From Metabacillus sp. FJAT-52054 (GTDB taxonomy: Bacteria > Bacillota > Bacilli > Bacillales > Bacillaceae), in NCBI RefSeq assembly GCF_037201815.1, contig NZ_CP147407.1, positions 2,798,723 through 2,862,722 on the forward strand: a stretch of DNA of 64,000 nucleotides, read 5' to 3'. A program made the translations under genes and the position numbers. Positions within the stretch are counted from its first letter, which is position 1, and every line of letters starts with the position of its first letter. This document shows positions 1 through 9,657 of the stretch, piece after piece. The notes under the pieces are model-generated. The model was not told the DNA's origin. It worked only from the letters and a program-made list of their open reading frames with translations, and searched no databases.

Positions 1-381
1 GCTTGAGCGCACCTGTCCCAAAATTTGAGTTTCACCTACAATCATGGAATCAAGGCCGCATGAAACGCGGAAAAGATGGTCTACAGCTCCATCATTCTCA
101 TAAAAAGTCAGAAACGGGGCGAACTGCTCCATTTCAAGATCAAACCACTCTGCTAAAAATGCCTTCAGATAATATCTGCCGGTATGGAGCTGATCCACTA
201 CAGCATATACCTCGGTGCGGTTGCACGTTGAAACAATAATATTTTCAAGAACGCTTTTCTGCGTTTTTAATTTTTTCATGGCAGACCCAAGTTCAGCTGG
301 ATCAAAACTGAGCTTTTCACGTATATCAACAGGGGCAGTCTTATGATTTATGCCTACAACTAAAATATGCACTTTCTTCAA
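1..381 (-). CDS. hemA: Glutamyl-tRNA reductase, N-terminal part (cut by window edge)
   Basis: First 127 codons of glutamyl-tRNA reductase, which reduces Glu-tRNA to glutamate-1-semialdehyde, the first committed step of C5 heme synthesis. The reading begins [16 protein letters not shown], carries the family STCNRTE signature with the catalytic Cys near residue 50, and runs off the window in the conserved [10 protein letters not shown] segment. I chose a TTG start at 379-381 because an A/G-rich ribosome site (AGGGGGG, 384-390) sits just upstream and the protein then begins like B. subtilis HemA. The rest of the hem operon would lie to the left. The promoter overlaps a PerR-like box at 413-427. 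Confidence 0.93.
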   Translation of the reverse strand, partial: MKKVHILVVGINHKTAPVDIREKLSFDPAELGSAMKKLKTQKSVLENIIVSTCNRTEVYAVVDQLHTGRYYLKAFLAEWFDLEMEQFAPFLTFYENDGAVDHLFRVSCGLDSMIVGETQILGQVRSS

Positions 382-412
382 TACCCCCCTATCTTCTCTA
401 GTACTTAAATAA

Positions 413-449
413 CAATAATTATTCTAAAGTAAAAATAATTCTTTGTCTA
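413..449 (-). promoter_or_regulatory. hemA promoter with overlapping PerR-like box
   Basis: On the minus strand there is a -35 TAGACA (444-449), a 17-bp spacer and a -10 TAGAAT (421-426). Positions 413-427 read TTAGAATAATTATTG on that strand, matching 11 of 14 defined positions of the PerR consensus TTATAATNATTATAA and covering the -10. PerR control of the hem operon is known in B. subtilis; that it acts here is inference. Confidence 0.62.
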
Positions 450-619
450 ATCATTTACTTCTTCTCTAATTTATATTATAACATGATAGAAAAGTGTGCT
501 TCTGTTAAAATGTGAACAGAGTATGAAACAGAAATTCTAAAAACGTATGTATTCCACCATGTACATTACCAAAAAAAGCGCTTTCTTTCAAGAGAGAGTC
601 TATTTAATTGAGGTGACCC

Positions 620-1102
620 ATGAAACAGCGACCAGCATTTCCAGCCTACTTTTTAATCATGATCGGAGCCTATTTTCTGCTGCAAAAGCTGAACATTGTG
701 CTTTTTCCGGAACAAAACAGCTGGCAGACCCTCATTCTGATGTTCGGAGCCGTCTTTCTTCTAACCAGCCTGGCAGGAAAGGATGATACATACTTGGTGA
801 CGGGATTGATTATGACCGGATTAGGTATTCATTTTCTAATGTCAGGAAAAAATCCAGCTTGGCCTAATCATCCGGCCGGCATCACCATCATTGTCGGAGC
901 GTCCCTGCTTCTCGCTTCTTTTAAAGCCAAAAGCGGGTATGCTTCCGGAGCGGTCGTTCTCCTTGCAGGACTGTTTATTCATTATTTCCAGCAGATAGCG
1001 GATACCTTCAGCCAGCTTCAGCAGGGAATTGGCTATGCCGAAAAATTCTGGCCGTTCCTGTTTTTAGCAGCCGGGCTATTCTTATTATTCAGGAAAAAAT
1101 AA
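620..1102 (+). CDS. ysxD: YsxD-like small integral membrane protein
   Basis: Predicted 160-aa membrane protein with about five hydrophobic segments, roughly residues 8-25, 38-53, 60-74, 86-100 and 108-123, plus a C-terminal one ending in FRKK. This resembles the small transmembrane proteins with LiaI/LiaF-like membrane domains. A ribosome site GAGGTG lies at 610-615, just before the ATG. The position between ysxC and hemA, divergent from hemA, matches ysxD in B. subtilis, and I use that symbol mainly on synteny. No enzymatic motif is visible and the function is unknown. A longer shifted reading starting at 547 overlaps the start but lacks a ribosome site. Confidence 0.75.
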   Translation: MKQRPAFPAYFLIMIGAYFLLQKLNIVLFPEQNSWQTLILMFGAVFLLTSLAGKDDTYLVTGLIMTGLGIHFLMSGKNPAWPNHPAGITIIVGASLLLASFKAKSGYASGAVVLLAGLFIHYFQQIADTFSQLQQGIGYAEKFWPFLFLAAGLFLLFRKK

Positions 1103-1141
1103 GAAAATATTCCTTTAAAGAAAAAGCTCTTTTTAACTTGG

Positions 1142-1310
1142 CTGTTGATTTCCGCTGCAGGCGCTCACTTTCCGCGGGGCGGGCGGTAAGCCTCCTCCTC
1201 GCTTCGCGACTGCGGGGTCTTACCTGTCCCGCTGCTCCCGCAGGAGTCTCGCACCTTCCACTCCAATCAACAGGTGTTTAAAATCAACATCGGGCTTTAA
1301 CAGAGACTAA
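1142..1310. repeat. Dispersed GC-rich structured repeat, long copy 1
   Basis: The 132-bp core (1142-1273) is bounded by a perfect 9-bp inverted repeat, CTGTTGATT and AATCAACAG. The interior pairs GGTAAG (1185-1190) with CTTACC (1219-1224), with an apical TCGC-TTC-GCGA hairpin near 1199-1209. A 3' flank like GGTGTTTAAAATCAACAT is shared with other copies. Related copies are at 20547, 31867, 41005 and 59290. It occupies most of the gap between ysxD and ysxC. Confidence 0.85.
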
Positions 1311-1375
1311 GAAAAAAAGAAAAAAGCTGCTTCTCAGGCTTTAAAGAAACATGCCTGTCAGTATGGAAATGAAAA

Positions 1376-1418
1376 CCCCCGGGACGCTGTCATGGAGCAT
1401 TCCCGGGGGTAGTTTTTT
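1376..1418. terminator. Bidirectional intrinsic terminator after ysxC
   Basis: A 9-bp GC-rich stem (CCCCCGGGA, 1376-1384, with TCCCGGGGG, 1401-1409) is followed by a T-rich run on the plus strand (1411-1418) and by GTTTTC on the minus strand. It lies between the ends of ysxD and ysxC and can serve both. Confidence 0.8.
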
Positions 1419-1488
1419 ATATTGAACAATCTTAGTTGGTGAATTCTGAATCCAGCGGGAGCTGCGAAAATCACTTAAGACCAATCTC

Positions 1489-2079
1489 TTATTTGACTCC
1501 AGTCAGCCTCTTAATGGCTCCCCACGCTTCTTCCTTGCCTTTGGCGGTTTCAGCGGAGAATAGTACGATGGAGTCTTCTTCAGCAAGGTCCAGTTCCTCT
1601 TCCACGATCTTTACGTGCTTTTGCCACTTCGTTTTCGGAATTTTATCTGCTTTCGTTGCGACAACAATAACCGGGATCCCATAATGCTTAAGGAAATTGT
1701 ACATCATGATATCATCTTTTGTCGGTTTGTGACGGACATCAATAATAAGGACGACCGCCTTTAATTCTTCCCGGTTCGTTAAATACGTTTCGATCATTCT
1801 TCCCCATGCGTCCCGTTCACTCTTGGACACTTTTGCAAAACCGTATCCCGGTACATCCACAAAGTGAAGCACTTCATTAATAATATAGAAGTTCAGGGTT
1901 TGCGTCTTCCCGGGCTTAGAAGAAGTCCTGGCCAGATTTTTACGATTCAGCAGTTTGTTGATGAAGGAGGATTTCCCAACATTCGACCTGCCTGCAAGCG
2001 CAATTTCGGGAAGACCTCCATCTGGATATTGCTCGGGTTTTACAGCACTTATTACAATTTCTGATGAGGTTACTTTCAT
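1489..2079 (-). CDS. ysxC: Ribosome-biogenesis GTPase YsxC/EngB
   Basis: Essential EngB-family GTPase needed for late 50S subunit assembly. At 196 aa it has the family's usual length. All G motifs are visible: G1 GRSNVGKS (about residues 30-37), G3 DVPG in VDVPGYGF, G4 TKAD in VATKADK, and G5 SAE near the C-terminus. The ATG overlaps the lonA stop in an ATGA arrangement (2076-2079), so the two genes are translationally coupled downstream of the lonA promoter. A terminator follows at 1376-1418. I see nothing unusual in it. Confidence 0.97.
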   Translation of the reverse strand: MKVTSSEIVISAVKPEQYPDGGLPEIALAGRSNVGKSSFINKLLNRKNLARTSSKPGKTQTLNFYIINEVLHFVDVPGYGFAKVSKSERDAWGRMIETYLTNREELKAVVLIIDVRHKPTKDDIMMYNFLKHYGIPVIVVATKADKIPKTKWQKHVKIVEEELDLAEEDSIVLFSAETAKGKEEAWGAIKRLTGVK

Positions 2080-4400
2080 TTCGTTTCTCCAGTCAATGCA
2101 TGTTTAAGCACTTCTTCAATGTCGGACACTAAAACAAAGGTCAGATCGTTGCGAATGCTTTCCGGTATATCTTCCAAGTCTTTTTCGTTTTCTCTGGGCA
2201 AAATTATTTTTTTCAATCCGGCTCTGTGGGCTGACAGCGATTTTTCCTTCAACCCGCCAATCGGAAGCACACGGCCTCTCAGGGTGATTTCTCCTGTCAT
2301 TCCCACCTCTTTCCTCACAGGTCTTCCTGTAAGAGCGGAGATGAGAGCGGTGGCCATTGTAATACCGGCTGAAGGCCCGTCTTTTGGTACAGCTCCTTCT
2401 GGAACGTGAATATGGATATCATTCTTTTCATGGAATTCAGGATCAATATTCAATTTCTCTGCTCTGGACCTGATAAAACTAAAGGCAGCCTGAGCGGATT
2501 CCTTCATCACATCTCCAAGCTTACCGGTTAAAATCAGTTTTCCTTTTCCGGGGGACAAGGATACTTCAATTGATAGGGTATCGCCTCCAACCGTTGTATA
2601 AGCGAGTCCGGTGGCAACTCCGATTTGATCCTCGATCTCTGCCTGGCCGTAACGGAAAATCTGTTTCCCGAGATAATCCTGAAGCGTTTTATCCGTAACA
2701 ATAATTTTTTTCTTTTCTTCTGAAACAATCTTTTTAGCCGCTTTACGGCAAATAGCTGCAAGCTGGCGCTCCATTCCGCGCACGCCCGCTTCTCTTGTAT
2801 AATACCGCACGATATTCTGAAGAGCTGTTTCCTTCACCTGAAGATTGGCCTTCTTCAGACCGTGAGCTTCGAGCTGCTTCGGCATTAAATGGTCTTTAGC
2901 AATTTGGATTTTTTCAAGCTCTGTATATCCCGCAATCGTAATGATTTCCATGCGGTCGCGGAGCGGACCCGGAATCGTTGCAAGGTTATTCGCTGTTGCA
3001 ACAAACATAACTTTCGATAGATCATAGGTTTCTTCTATATAATGGTCACTGAAATTATGGTTTTGCTCAGGGTCGAGAACTTCAAGCAGAGCTGAAGAAG
3101 GATCCCCTCTAAAATCACTGGACATTTTATCGATTTCATCCAGAAGGAAGACCGGATTAATGCTGCCGGCTTTTTTCATTCCTTGGATGATACGGCCCGG
3201 CATTGCTCCAACATAGGTCCGACGATGGCCTCGAATTTCAGATTCATCTCTGACACCGCCAAGAGAAATCCTCACGAAGTTCCGGTTCAGTGATTTTGCA
3301 ATCGAGCGGGCAAGTGATGTTTTCCCGACCCCAGGAGGTCCGGCAAGACAAAGAATCGGCCCTTTAAGCGAGTTTGTCAGCTTTTGAACGGCTAAATACT
3401 CCAGAACCCGCTCTTTCACTTTCTCCAGTCCATGATGGTCCTCATCGAGAATTTTTTCAGCAATTCTTAAATCAAGACGATCCTCCGTTGCATTTGACCA
3501 AGGAAGAGATAGCAGCCAGTCAATATAATTGCGGATGACGGCGCTCTCAGCTGAACTGGAAGGGACCTTCTCATATCTATCGAGTTCCTTTGCGGCTGCA
3601 GCTTTTATCTCTTCTGGCATGCCAGCCTGTTCAATCTTTTCTGCCAGCAGGGAGACTTCACCCGTTTTGCCCTCTTTGTCGCCCAATTCTTTTTGGATGG
3701 CCTTCATTTGCTCGCGCAGGTAGTATTCCTTTTGGGTCCGTTCCATTGACCGCTTAACCCGTTGGCCAATTTTCTTTTCAAGGTTCAGCACTTCTTTTTC
3801 GTTATTGATCATGCTGATCACCTTGTGCAGGCGGTCTTTTATATCCACAGTCTCCAGGACTTCCTGTTTTTCCTTCAGCTTCAGAGGCAAATGGGATGCA
3901 ACAAGATCAGCCACACGGCCCGGTTCATCTATGTCTGCAACAGAAGCAAAGGTCTCCGCAGATACCTTTTTGGAAAGCTTTATGTACTGCTCAAAGTATT
4001 CAAGCAGCGTTCTCATGAGCGCTTCACTTTCCACGTCTTTTTTCGATGAGTCCGTCAAAGTCTCAATCGTAACCATGAGCGTATCATTTTCTTCCTGGAA
4101 AGAATGAATCTCTCCTCTTTCCAAGCCTTCAACAAGCACACGGATTGTTCCATTCGGAAGCTTCAGCATCTGCTTTATTTTCGTATATGTTCCTACACGG
4201 TACACATCGTCCTCTGCAGGTTCATCTATAGAAATATCCTTTTGTGTAGCTAAAAATATCATGTGATCGTTCATCATGGCCGTTTCCAACGCCTGAACTG
4301 ATTTATCCCTGCCGACATCCAAGTGAAGAACCATGGTTGGGTAGACCAATAGCCCTCTTAATGGAAGCAAAGGAATGGTTGCCTTATTATTATTCGCCAT
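2076..4400 (-). CDS. lonA: ATP-dependent Lon protease LonA
   Basis: Cytoplasmic AAA+ serine protease that degrades misfolded and selected regulatory proteins. It is 774 aa, like B. subtilis LonA. Domain order: N-terminal substrate-binding Lon domain (residues about 8-200), helical linker, AAA+ module with Walker [10 protein letters not shown] (about 350) and Walker B FLLDEIDK, then a C-terminal Ser/Lys protease domain with the catalytic serine in DGPSAG (about 677) and the catalytic-lysine region [12 protein letters not shown] strong GGAGGTG ribosome site precedes the ATG. It is the first gene of a lonA-ysxC unit with a clear promoter at 4453-4481. Confidence 0.97.
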   Translation of the reverse strand: MANNNKATIPLLPLRGLLVYPTMVLHLDVGRDKSVQALETAMMNDHMIFLATQKDISIDEPAEDDVYRVGTYTKIKQMLKLPNGTIRVLVEGLERGEIHSFQEENDTLMVTIETLTDSSKKDVESEALMRTLLEYFEQYIKLSKKVSAETFASVADIDEPGRVADLVASHLPLKLKEKQEVLETVDIKDRLHKVISMINNEKEVLNLEKKIGQRVKRSMERTQKEYYLREQMKAIQKELGDKEGKTGEVSLLAEKIEQAGMPEEIKAAAAKELDRYEKVPSSSAESAVIRNYIDWLLSLPWSNATEDRLDLRIAEKILDEDHHGLEKVKERVLEYLAVQKLTNSLKGPILCLAGPPGVGKTSLARSIAKSLNRNFVRISLGGVRDESEIRGHRRTYVGAMPGRIIQGMKKAGSINPVFLLDEIDKMSSDFRGDPSSALLEVLDPEQNHNFSDHYIEETYDLSKVMFVATANNLATIPGPLRDRMEIITIAGYTELEKIQIAKDHLMPKQLEAHGLKKANLQVKETALQNIVRYYTREAGVRGMERQLAAICRKAAKKIVSEEKKKIIVTDKTLQDYLGKQIFRYGQAEIEDQIGVATGLAYTTVGGDTLSIEVSLSPGKGKLILTGKLGDVMKESAQAAFSFIRSRAEKLNIDPEFHEKNDIHIHVPEGAVPKDGPSAGITMATALISALTGRPVRKEVGMTGEITLRGRVLPIGGLKEKSLSAHRAGLKKIILPRENEKDLEDIPESIRNDLTFVLVSDIEEVLKHALTGETK

Positions 4401-4452
4401 ACCTATGCACCTCCGTCTCTTTCTTGATAGAGTATGTGCGAGTTCTTGTCTA

Positions 4453-4481
4453 ATTCTAACTTATTCTTTATAGGGTGTCTA
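4453..4481 (-). promoter_or_regulatory. Sigma-A promoter of lonA
   Basis: Minus-strand -35 TAGACA (4476-4481), a 17-bp spacer and -10 TAGAAT (4453-4458), about 50 bp upstream of the lonA ATG. The hexamers are the same as in the hemA promoter, but no PerR box is seen. Confidence 0.65.
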
Positions 4482-4537
4482 TTTGGATGTTTAATTTTTG
4501 CCCATCGAGTGAACCTGCCTTCTCTATGCACAGGAAA

Positions 4538-4558
4538 ACCCCCAGGCTGCCTGGAGGT
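4538..4558 (-). terminator. Terminator after lonB
   Basis: The minus-strand hairpin ACCTCCAGGC / GCCTGGGGGT runs into TTTTCC. It separates lonB from the lonA promoter. Confidence 0.7.
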
Positions 4559-4583
4559 TCACCGCTATTTACTATATGCAGAC

Positions 4584-6230
4584 TCAAACTGATTTTTTCT
4601 CGTTCAGCAAAAATTCAGCAGGCGGATCAAGCAGTGCATGATCCAGGACTTCCTGAAAATTCGATACGGGTATGATGGTAATTCCAGGTATGTCTTCCAA
4701 TATGGACTGACTGTTCTCTGCCGGAATAATGACTCGTTTTGCACCGGCAAGCTTTGCCGCTTTTATTTTCGGGACAACGCCGCCGATGGGCTTCACATGA
4801 CCATGAATACTGATTTCGCCAGTCATCGCAATGGTATGATCAATGGGGATTTTGTGGATCGCTGAAAAAATACCTGCCGCCATGGCAATTCCCGCTGAAG
4901 GTCCGTCAATCGGAACGCCGCCAGGGAAGTTAACATGAATTTCAAAGTTCTCCGCATCCACACCCATAGACTTAAGGACGGTAATCACGTTTTCCACTGA
5001 CCCTTTTGCCATACTCTTTCTCCGAATCGATTTTCCACGGTCCCCAATGCTTTCTTCTTCCACAATGCCTGTAATGTTTACGCTGCCTTTATCTTTCGCA
5101 GGGAGAACCATTACCTCAATTTCTAAGAGGGAGCCTGTATTAGGACCATGTACCGCAAGGCCGTTTACTAGACCAACTTTGGCTTCGAGACCGATTTTCC
5201 GGTCAAATCTCGGTGACATTTGACTGGAATGGATGACCCACTCAATATCTTTAACGGTCACCTCACCCCGGTCCTCATTCATCGCCATGCCCGCAACAAT
5301 TTGCATCATATTGACGATTTCCCGTCCATTTCTCGCATAGGAGGTCATCAAATCAATTCCCTGTGGTGACACGTTCATACCAATTTTAACAGCTGCTTTG
5401 TTGGCTACAATGGACAGCTCTGCTTGGTCAAGCTCCCTGAAGAACACTTCCACACACCGGGATCTAATTGCAGGGGGAATCTCATTCGGAGTTCTCGTGG
5501 TTGCTCCGATTAAACGGAAATCCGCCGGCAGGCCATTTTGGAAAATATCATGGATATGCGTTGGGATGTTTGAATTTTCTTCACTGTAATAGGCACTTTC
5601 CAGAAAAACCTTTCGATCTTCCAGAACTTTAAGCATCTTGTTCATTTGGATAGGATGGAGCTCGCCAATTTCATCAATAAACAAGACTCCTCCGTGCGCA
5701 TGGGTGACTGCTCCCTGCTTGGGCTGAGGAATTCCAGCCTGTCCCATTGCCCCTGCTCCTTGATAAATCGGGTCATGAACAGAGCCGATGAGTGGATCGG
5801 CGATTCCCCGCTCATCAAATCTTGCTGTGGTCGCGTCTAATTCTACAAATACTGCGGATGGCCTGAATGGCGATTTTCCATTTCGTTTTGCTTCCTCTAA
5901 AACAAGCCTTGCCGCCGCTGTTTTCCCAACTCCTGGAGGCCCATAAATAATCACGTGCTGAGGATTCGGGCCGCATAACGCTGCACTTAAGGACCGAATG
6001 CCATCCTCCTGTCCAACAATGTCTGCGAACGTCTTCGGACGCACTCTTTCCGATAGCGGTTCACTTAAACGGATGGATCTCATCTTCCTAAGCTGTTCCA
6101 TTTCCTTTTTCGATTCCCTGTCTATGGAAACCTTTTGAGTCCTTTGGCTTTTAAGCAAATTCCAAAAATACAGGCCGATGATAATGCCGAAAAACAATTG
6201 CACGAACAGTGCGATGCTTGTCCAACTCAT
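4584..6230 (-). CDS. lonB: Membrane-anchored Lon-like protease LonB
   Basis: Lon-like AAA+ protease of Bacillaceae, 548 aa. It begins with one transmembrane segment (about residues 5-24, SIALFVQLFFGIIIGLYFW), which replaces the large N-terminal domain of LonA. An AAA+ module follows with Walker [12 protein letters not shown] (about 96) and a Walker B GGVLFIDEIGEL segment, then the Lon protease domain with the catalytic serine in DGPSAG. AGGAGGG precedes the ATG. In B. subtilis lonB is expressed in the forespore; I could not identify a sporulation promoter here with confidence. Its place between lonA and clpX is the conserved one. Confidence 0.95.
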   Translation of the reverse strand: MSWTSIALFVQLFFGIIIGLYFWNLLKSQRTQKVSIDRESKKEMEQLRKMRSIRLSEPLSERVRPKTFADIVGQEDGIRSLSAALCGPNPQHVIIYGPPGVGKTAAARLVLEEAKRNGKSPFRPSAVFVELDATTARFDERGIADPLIGSVHDPIYQGAGAMGQAGIPQPKQGAVTHAHGGVLFIDEIGELHPIQMNKMLKVLEDRKVFLESAYYSEENSNIPTHIHDIFQNGLPADFRLIGATTRTPNEIPPAIRSRCVEVFFRELDQAELSIVANKAAVKIGMNVSPQGIDLMTSYARNGREIVNMMQIVAGMAMNEDRGEVTVKDIEWVIHSSQMSPRFDRKIGLEAKVGLVNGLAVHGPNTGSLLEIEVMVLPAKDKGSVNITGIVEEESIGDRGKSIRRKSMAKGSVENVITVLKSMGVDAENFEIHVNFPGGVPIDGPSAGIAMAAGIFSAIHKIPIDHTIAMTGEISIHGHVKPIGGVVPKIKAAKLAGAKRVIIPAENSQSILEDIPGITIIPVSNFQEVLDHALLDPPAEFLLNEKKSV

Positions 6231-6456
6231 ATTGGTCCCTCCTGCCGCTTCCTTTTTCTATGTAAAAGAGTCATCCTCTCTTAGCCATGTTGCTGCTTCT
6301 TGCTCCATTTAGTATCTCCCCCTCCGCAAAGGAATAAACCCGAAGCTTAAAGATTTACAGTCGGAAATGATGAGTTTTACAGCTGATTATTTGATGCGGA
6401 AGAGACCGTAACATAAGGAGGAATACAAGCAGGAATCTTTTTAAGAAACATAAAAA

Positions 6457-6476
6457 AGCCCGGGAGGCCCCGGGCT
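6457..6476 (-). terminator. Terminator after clpX
   Basis: Minus-strand stem AGCCCGGGG / CCCGGGCT followed by TTTTTTATG, 12 bp downstream of the clpX stop. Confidence 0.88.
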
Positions 6477-6488
6477 TTATATCAGCGA

Positions 6489-7754
6489 TTAAGCTGAAGT
6501 CTTTTTATCTTTTTCAATCACTGTTCCATCATTTGTAACAAGCTTTGGCGGAACCTGATCAGAAACCGTTGCTCCGGTAATGACACATTTTTCAATATCA
6601 TCACGGGATGGCAGTTCAAACATAACGTCCAGCATAAGTCCTTCAATAATGGACCTTAAGCCGCGGGCTCCGGTTTTACGCTCAATGGCTTTTTTGGAGA
6701 TTTCGAGCAGGGCTTCCTCTTCAAACTCAAGCTCTACTCCATCAAGATCAAGCATTTTCTGATATTGCTTAACAAGGGCATTCTTAGGCTTTGTCAAAAT
6801 TTCAACAAGCGCACCTTCATCAAGCGGCTCCAGGCTTGAAATAACCGGAAGACGGCCGATGAATTCTGGAATCAAACCGAATTTAAGCAAATCTTCTGGA
6901 AGGACTTTAGAAAGAAGCATTTTTTGATCCAGCTCTTCTTTCGTATTATCTGATCCAAAACCGATTACCTTCTTGCCTAAACGGCGTTTGATAATCTGTT
7001 CGATCCCATCAAACGCTCCTCCGCAAATGAAGAGAATGTTTGTTGTATCGATTTGAATAAACTCCTGATGCGGATGCTTGCGTCCGCCCTGCGGAGGTAC
7101 GCTTGCAACCGTTCCTTCAAGAATTTTCAGCAATGCCTGCTGAACGCCTTCACCTGAAACATCGCGAGTAATCGATGGATTTTCAGATTTTCGTGCCACT
7201 TTGTCAATTTCATCAATGTAGATAATGCCTTTTTCAGCTTTTTCTACATCATAGTCTGCTGCCTGAATCAGCTTAAGAAGGATATTTTCTACGTCTTCCC
7301 CAACATACCCAGCCTCTGTAAGAGAAGTAGCGTCCGCAATGGCAAATGGTACATTCAGAATTCTGGCTAATGTTTGAGCAAGTAGGGTTTTACCGCTCCC
7401 AGTAGGTCCGATCATGGCAATATTACTCTTTGAAAGCTCAACATCATCAATTTTGCTGCTAGAATTGATTCGCTTGTAGTGATTGTATACAGCTACAGCC
7501 AATGATTTTTTCGCTGCATCCTGTCCGATTACATACTCATCAAGAATTTCTCTGATTTCAGCAGGTTTCGGAACATCTTTAAATTCAACTTCCTCTTCTG
7601 TACCAAGCTCTTCTTCAACGATTTCCGTGCAGAGCTCGATGCATTCGTCACATATATAAACACCCGGTCCAGCTACCAGCTTGCGTACTTGATCCTGTGT
7701 CTTTCCGCAGAATGAACATTTAAGCTGTCCTTTTTCATCATTAAATTTAAACAT
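6489..7754 (-). CDS. clpX: ClpX, unfoldase subunit of ClpXP protease
   Basis: AAA+ unfoldase that recognises tagged substrates and feeds them to ClpP. It is 421 aa, the normal length. The N-terminal C4 zinc-binding domain is visible as CSFCG and CDECIELC (about residues 10-40). Walker A is GPTGSGKT (about 118-125) and Walker [10 protein letters not shown]. The IGF loop that docks on ClpP appears as VIGFG (about 268). It stands alone between two terminators, directly downstream of tig as in B. subtilis. Confidence 0.98.
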   Translation of the reverse strand: MFKFNDEKGQLKCSFCGKTQDQVRKLVAGPGVYICDECIELCTEIVEEELGTEEEVEFKDVPKPAEIREILDEYVIGQDAAKKSLAVAVYNHYKRINSSSKIDDVELSKSNIAMIGPTGSGKTLLAQTLARILNVPFAIADATSLTEAGYVGEDVENILLKLIQAADYDVEKAEKGIIYIDEIDKVARKSENPSITRDVSGEGVQQALLKILEGTVASVPPQGGRKHPHQEFIQIDTTNILFICGGAFDGIEQIIKRRLGKKVIGFGSDNTKEELDQKMLLSKVLPEDLLKFGLIPEFIGRLPVISSLEPLDEGALVEILTKPKNALVKQYQKMLDLDGVELEFEEEALLEISKKAIERKTGARGLRSIIEGLMLDVMFELPSRDDIEKCVITGATVSDQVPPKLVTNDGTVIEKDKKTSA

Positions 7755-8157
7755 TATTTCACCCCTTATTCTTTATCTCTTCATACGATCAAAACCCCGT
7801 CCATCAGCGAATACAAATGGTACATTTACAGAGATAATCCGTGAGGGCTGTTCTCCGATAAGGTATAGGAATCGCAAGTCAATCAAGTATGTACTGCATT
7901 TTAACATAAACACTGCGGTGATGGATATTAAGATGTTTGAAGATCAATTGCTGCTATGTATGCTTTCCTATATCCTACCCTAAATTTTGAAGAAAAAACA
8001 TCTTTTGCATACTTATGCGGCAGGTAAATCACGGAGTTCCCTGAAAGGGATATGTAATGATGTATGTATATGTATTTTAGCATGTTTTCAATTAATTAGG
8101 AATGATCCTGCTTCTAAGTATGTGTCGCCATTTTCTGCAAAAGCTTTTGTTTAGAAA
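7755..8157. other. Non-coding gap between tig and clpX
   Basis: Apart from the tig terminator at its right end (8158-8184), this AT-rich stretch must hold the clpX promoter and leader. I tested the TTGACT-like hexamer near 7890-7900 but could not pair it with a -10 at sensible spacing. No ORF or RNA gene is apparent. Confidence 0.5.
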
Positions 8158-8184
8158 ACAGGGCACGATCTAATCGCGCCCTGT
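8158..8184 (-). terminator. Terminator after tig
   Basis: Minus-strand hairpin ACAGGGCGCGAT / ATCGTGCCCTGT with a 3-nt loop, one internal G-T pair, followed by TTTTC. Confidence 0.85.
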
Positions 8185-8197
8185 CAGCTAATATATA

Positions 8198-9484
8198 TTA
8201 TGCAGCGTTTTTGCTGTTTTCCACTAGGAAATCAATGGCTTTGCGGATTTTAAGATCCTCTTTCACAGCGTCGGTTGAACCAAGGGCTTGTTTGATGCTT
8301 TCTACAGGCATGTTATACATTTCAGCCATTTTAGAAAGCTCTTCATCCACTTCGGCATCCGTTACTTCAAGGTTTTCTGCTGCAGCTACCGCTTCAAGAG
8401 TAAGGTTGAATTTCACACGTTTCGCAGCATCTTCGTTCATTTGCTGTTTCAGTGCTTCTTCATCCTGACCGGAGAATTGGAAGTACAGTTCAAGGTTCAT
8501 CCCTTGCATTTGAAGGCGCTGTTCGAATTCTTTCATCATGCGCTCTACTTCGCTGTCGATCATCACTTGCGGAATTTCTACTTCTGCATTTTCAGCAGCT
8601 TTTTCTACAAGTGCGTCACGAAGCTTGTTTTCAGCTTCAGTTTTGCGTGTTTCCTGAAGGCGCTCTTTCGTTTTAGCTTTTAGCGCTTCAAGTGTTTCTA
8701 CTTCTTCATCAACATCTTTAGCGAATTCATCGTCAAGCTCTGGAAGTTCCTTCGCTTTGATTTCATGAATTTTCACTTTGAATGTAGCCGCTTTTCCAGC
8801 CAGCTCTTCAGCGTGGTATTCTTCCGGGAATGTTACTTCCACATCTTTCTCAGCACCTGTCTCAAGTCCTACAAGCTGCTCTTCGAAACCTGGAATGAAA
8901 GAACCGGATCCAATTTCAAGAGAATAGTTGTCCGCTTGTCCGCCTTCAAATGCTTCACCATCTACGAAGCCTTCGAAGTCCATTACAACTGTGTCTCCAT
9001 CTTCAATCTTGCCATCTTCTTTCACAACAAGCTCAGCTTGGCGCTCTTGAAGCTGCTTTAATTCCTGATCTACATCTTCGTCTGTTACCTCAGCATCGTC
9101 CTTGTCAACTTCAAGGCCTTTGTAATCCCCAAGTTTCACTTCAGGCTTCACTGTTACTTTTGCTGTGAAAGTAAGTGTTTCACCTTTACCCATTGAATCG
9201 ATGTCGATTTCAGGGCGGTCGATTGGTTCGATTGCAGTCTCGTCAATTGCTTTTCCGTATTCAACCGGAAGAAGAATATCGAGTGCGTCCTGATACAATG
9301 ATTCTACTCCAAAACGTTGTTCAAACAGGCTGCGCGGAACTTTCCCTTTGCGGAAGCCAGGAATGGATACTTGCTGTACGACTTTTTTAAATGCTTCGTC
9401 CAAAGCGTTGTCGAAAGTTTCAGCATCCACTTCAACAGTCAAAATCCCTTGATTACCTTCAAGTTTTTCCCATTTAGCAGACAT
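8198..9484 (-). CDS. tig: Trigger factor, ribosome-associated chaperone
   Basis: 428-aa trigger factor that binds the ribosome exit tunnel and shelters nascent chains. The N-terminal ribosome-docking signature GFRKGKVPR is at about residues 43-51. It is followed by an FKBP-type peptidyl-prolyl isomerase domain (about 150-245, containing the GFEEQLVG and [13 protein letters not shown] segments) and a long acidic alpha-helical C-terminal chaperone region. The order tig then clpX in transcription direction is conserved in Firmicutes. A promoter is visible at 9608-9635 and a terminator follows the stop. Confidence 0.97.
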   Translation of the reverse strand: MSAKWEKLEGNQGILTVEVDAETFDNALDEAFKKVVQQVSIPGFRKGKVPRSLFEQRFGVESLYQDALDILLPVEYGKAIDETAIEPIDRPEIDIDSMGKGETLTFTAKVTVKPEVKLGDYKGLEVDKDDAEVTDEDVDQELKQLQERQAELVVKEDGKIEDGDTVVMDFEGFVDGEAFEGGQADNYSLEIGSGSFIPGFEEQLVGLETGAEKDVEVTFPEEYHAEELAGKAATFKVKIHEIKAKELPELDDEFAKDVDEEVETLEALKAKTKERLQETRKTEAENKLRDALVEKAAENAEVEIPQVMIDSEVERMMKEFEQRLQMQGMNLELYFQFSGQDEEALKQQMNEDAAKRVKFNLTLEAVAAAENLEVTDAEVDEELSKMAEMYNMPVESIKQALGSTDAVKEDLKIRKAIDFLVENSKNAA

Positions 9485-9607
9485 GCGTTTCCCTCCAAAA
9501 ATCTATAGTATGTGGTTAGTTTCATGATTCATTAAATCAGCAGCAACATCAGCTGCATTATGTAAATCGAGCGTTTTCCGCTCCACATCACGATATGAAA
9601 CCATTTC

Positions 9608-9635
9608 ATTATAACACAGAATGACTTGGTTTCAA
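9608..9635 (-). promoter_or_regulatory. Sigma-A promoter of tig
   Basis: Minus-strand -35 TTGAAA (9630-9635), 16-bp spacer and consensus -10 TATAAT (9608-9613), followed by a leader of about 115 nt. Confidence 0.75.
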
Positions 9636-9657
9636 CCTATTCCAATATTTTTCTAAA

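Noticed and set aside
3..239. Plus-strand ORF at the left edge
   Set aside because: Antisense shadow of hemA, whose CxxR-type catalytic motif is clear on the minus strand.
7755..8157. TTGACT-like -35 for clpX
   Set aside because: No acceptable -10 at 16-18 bp spacing was found.
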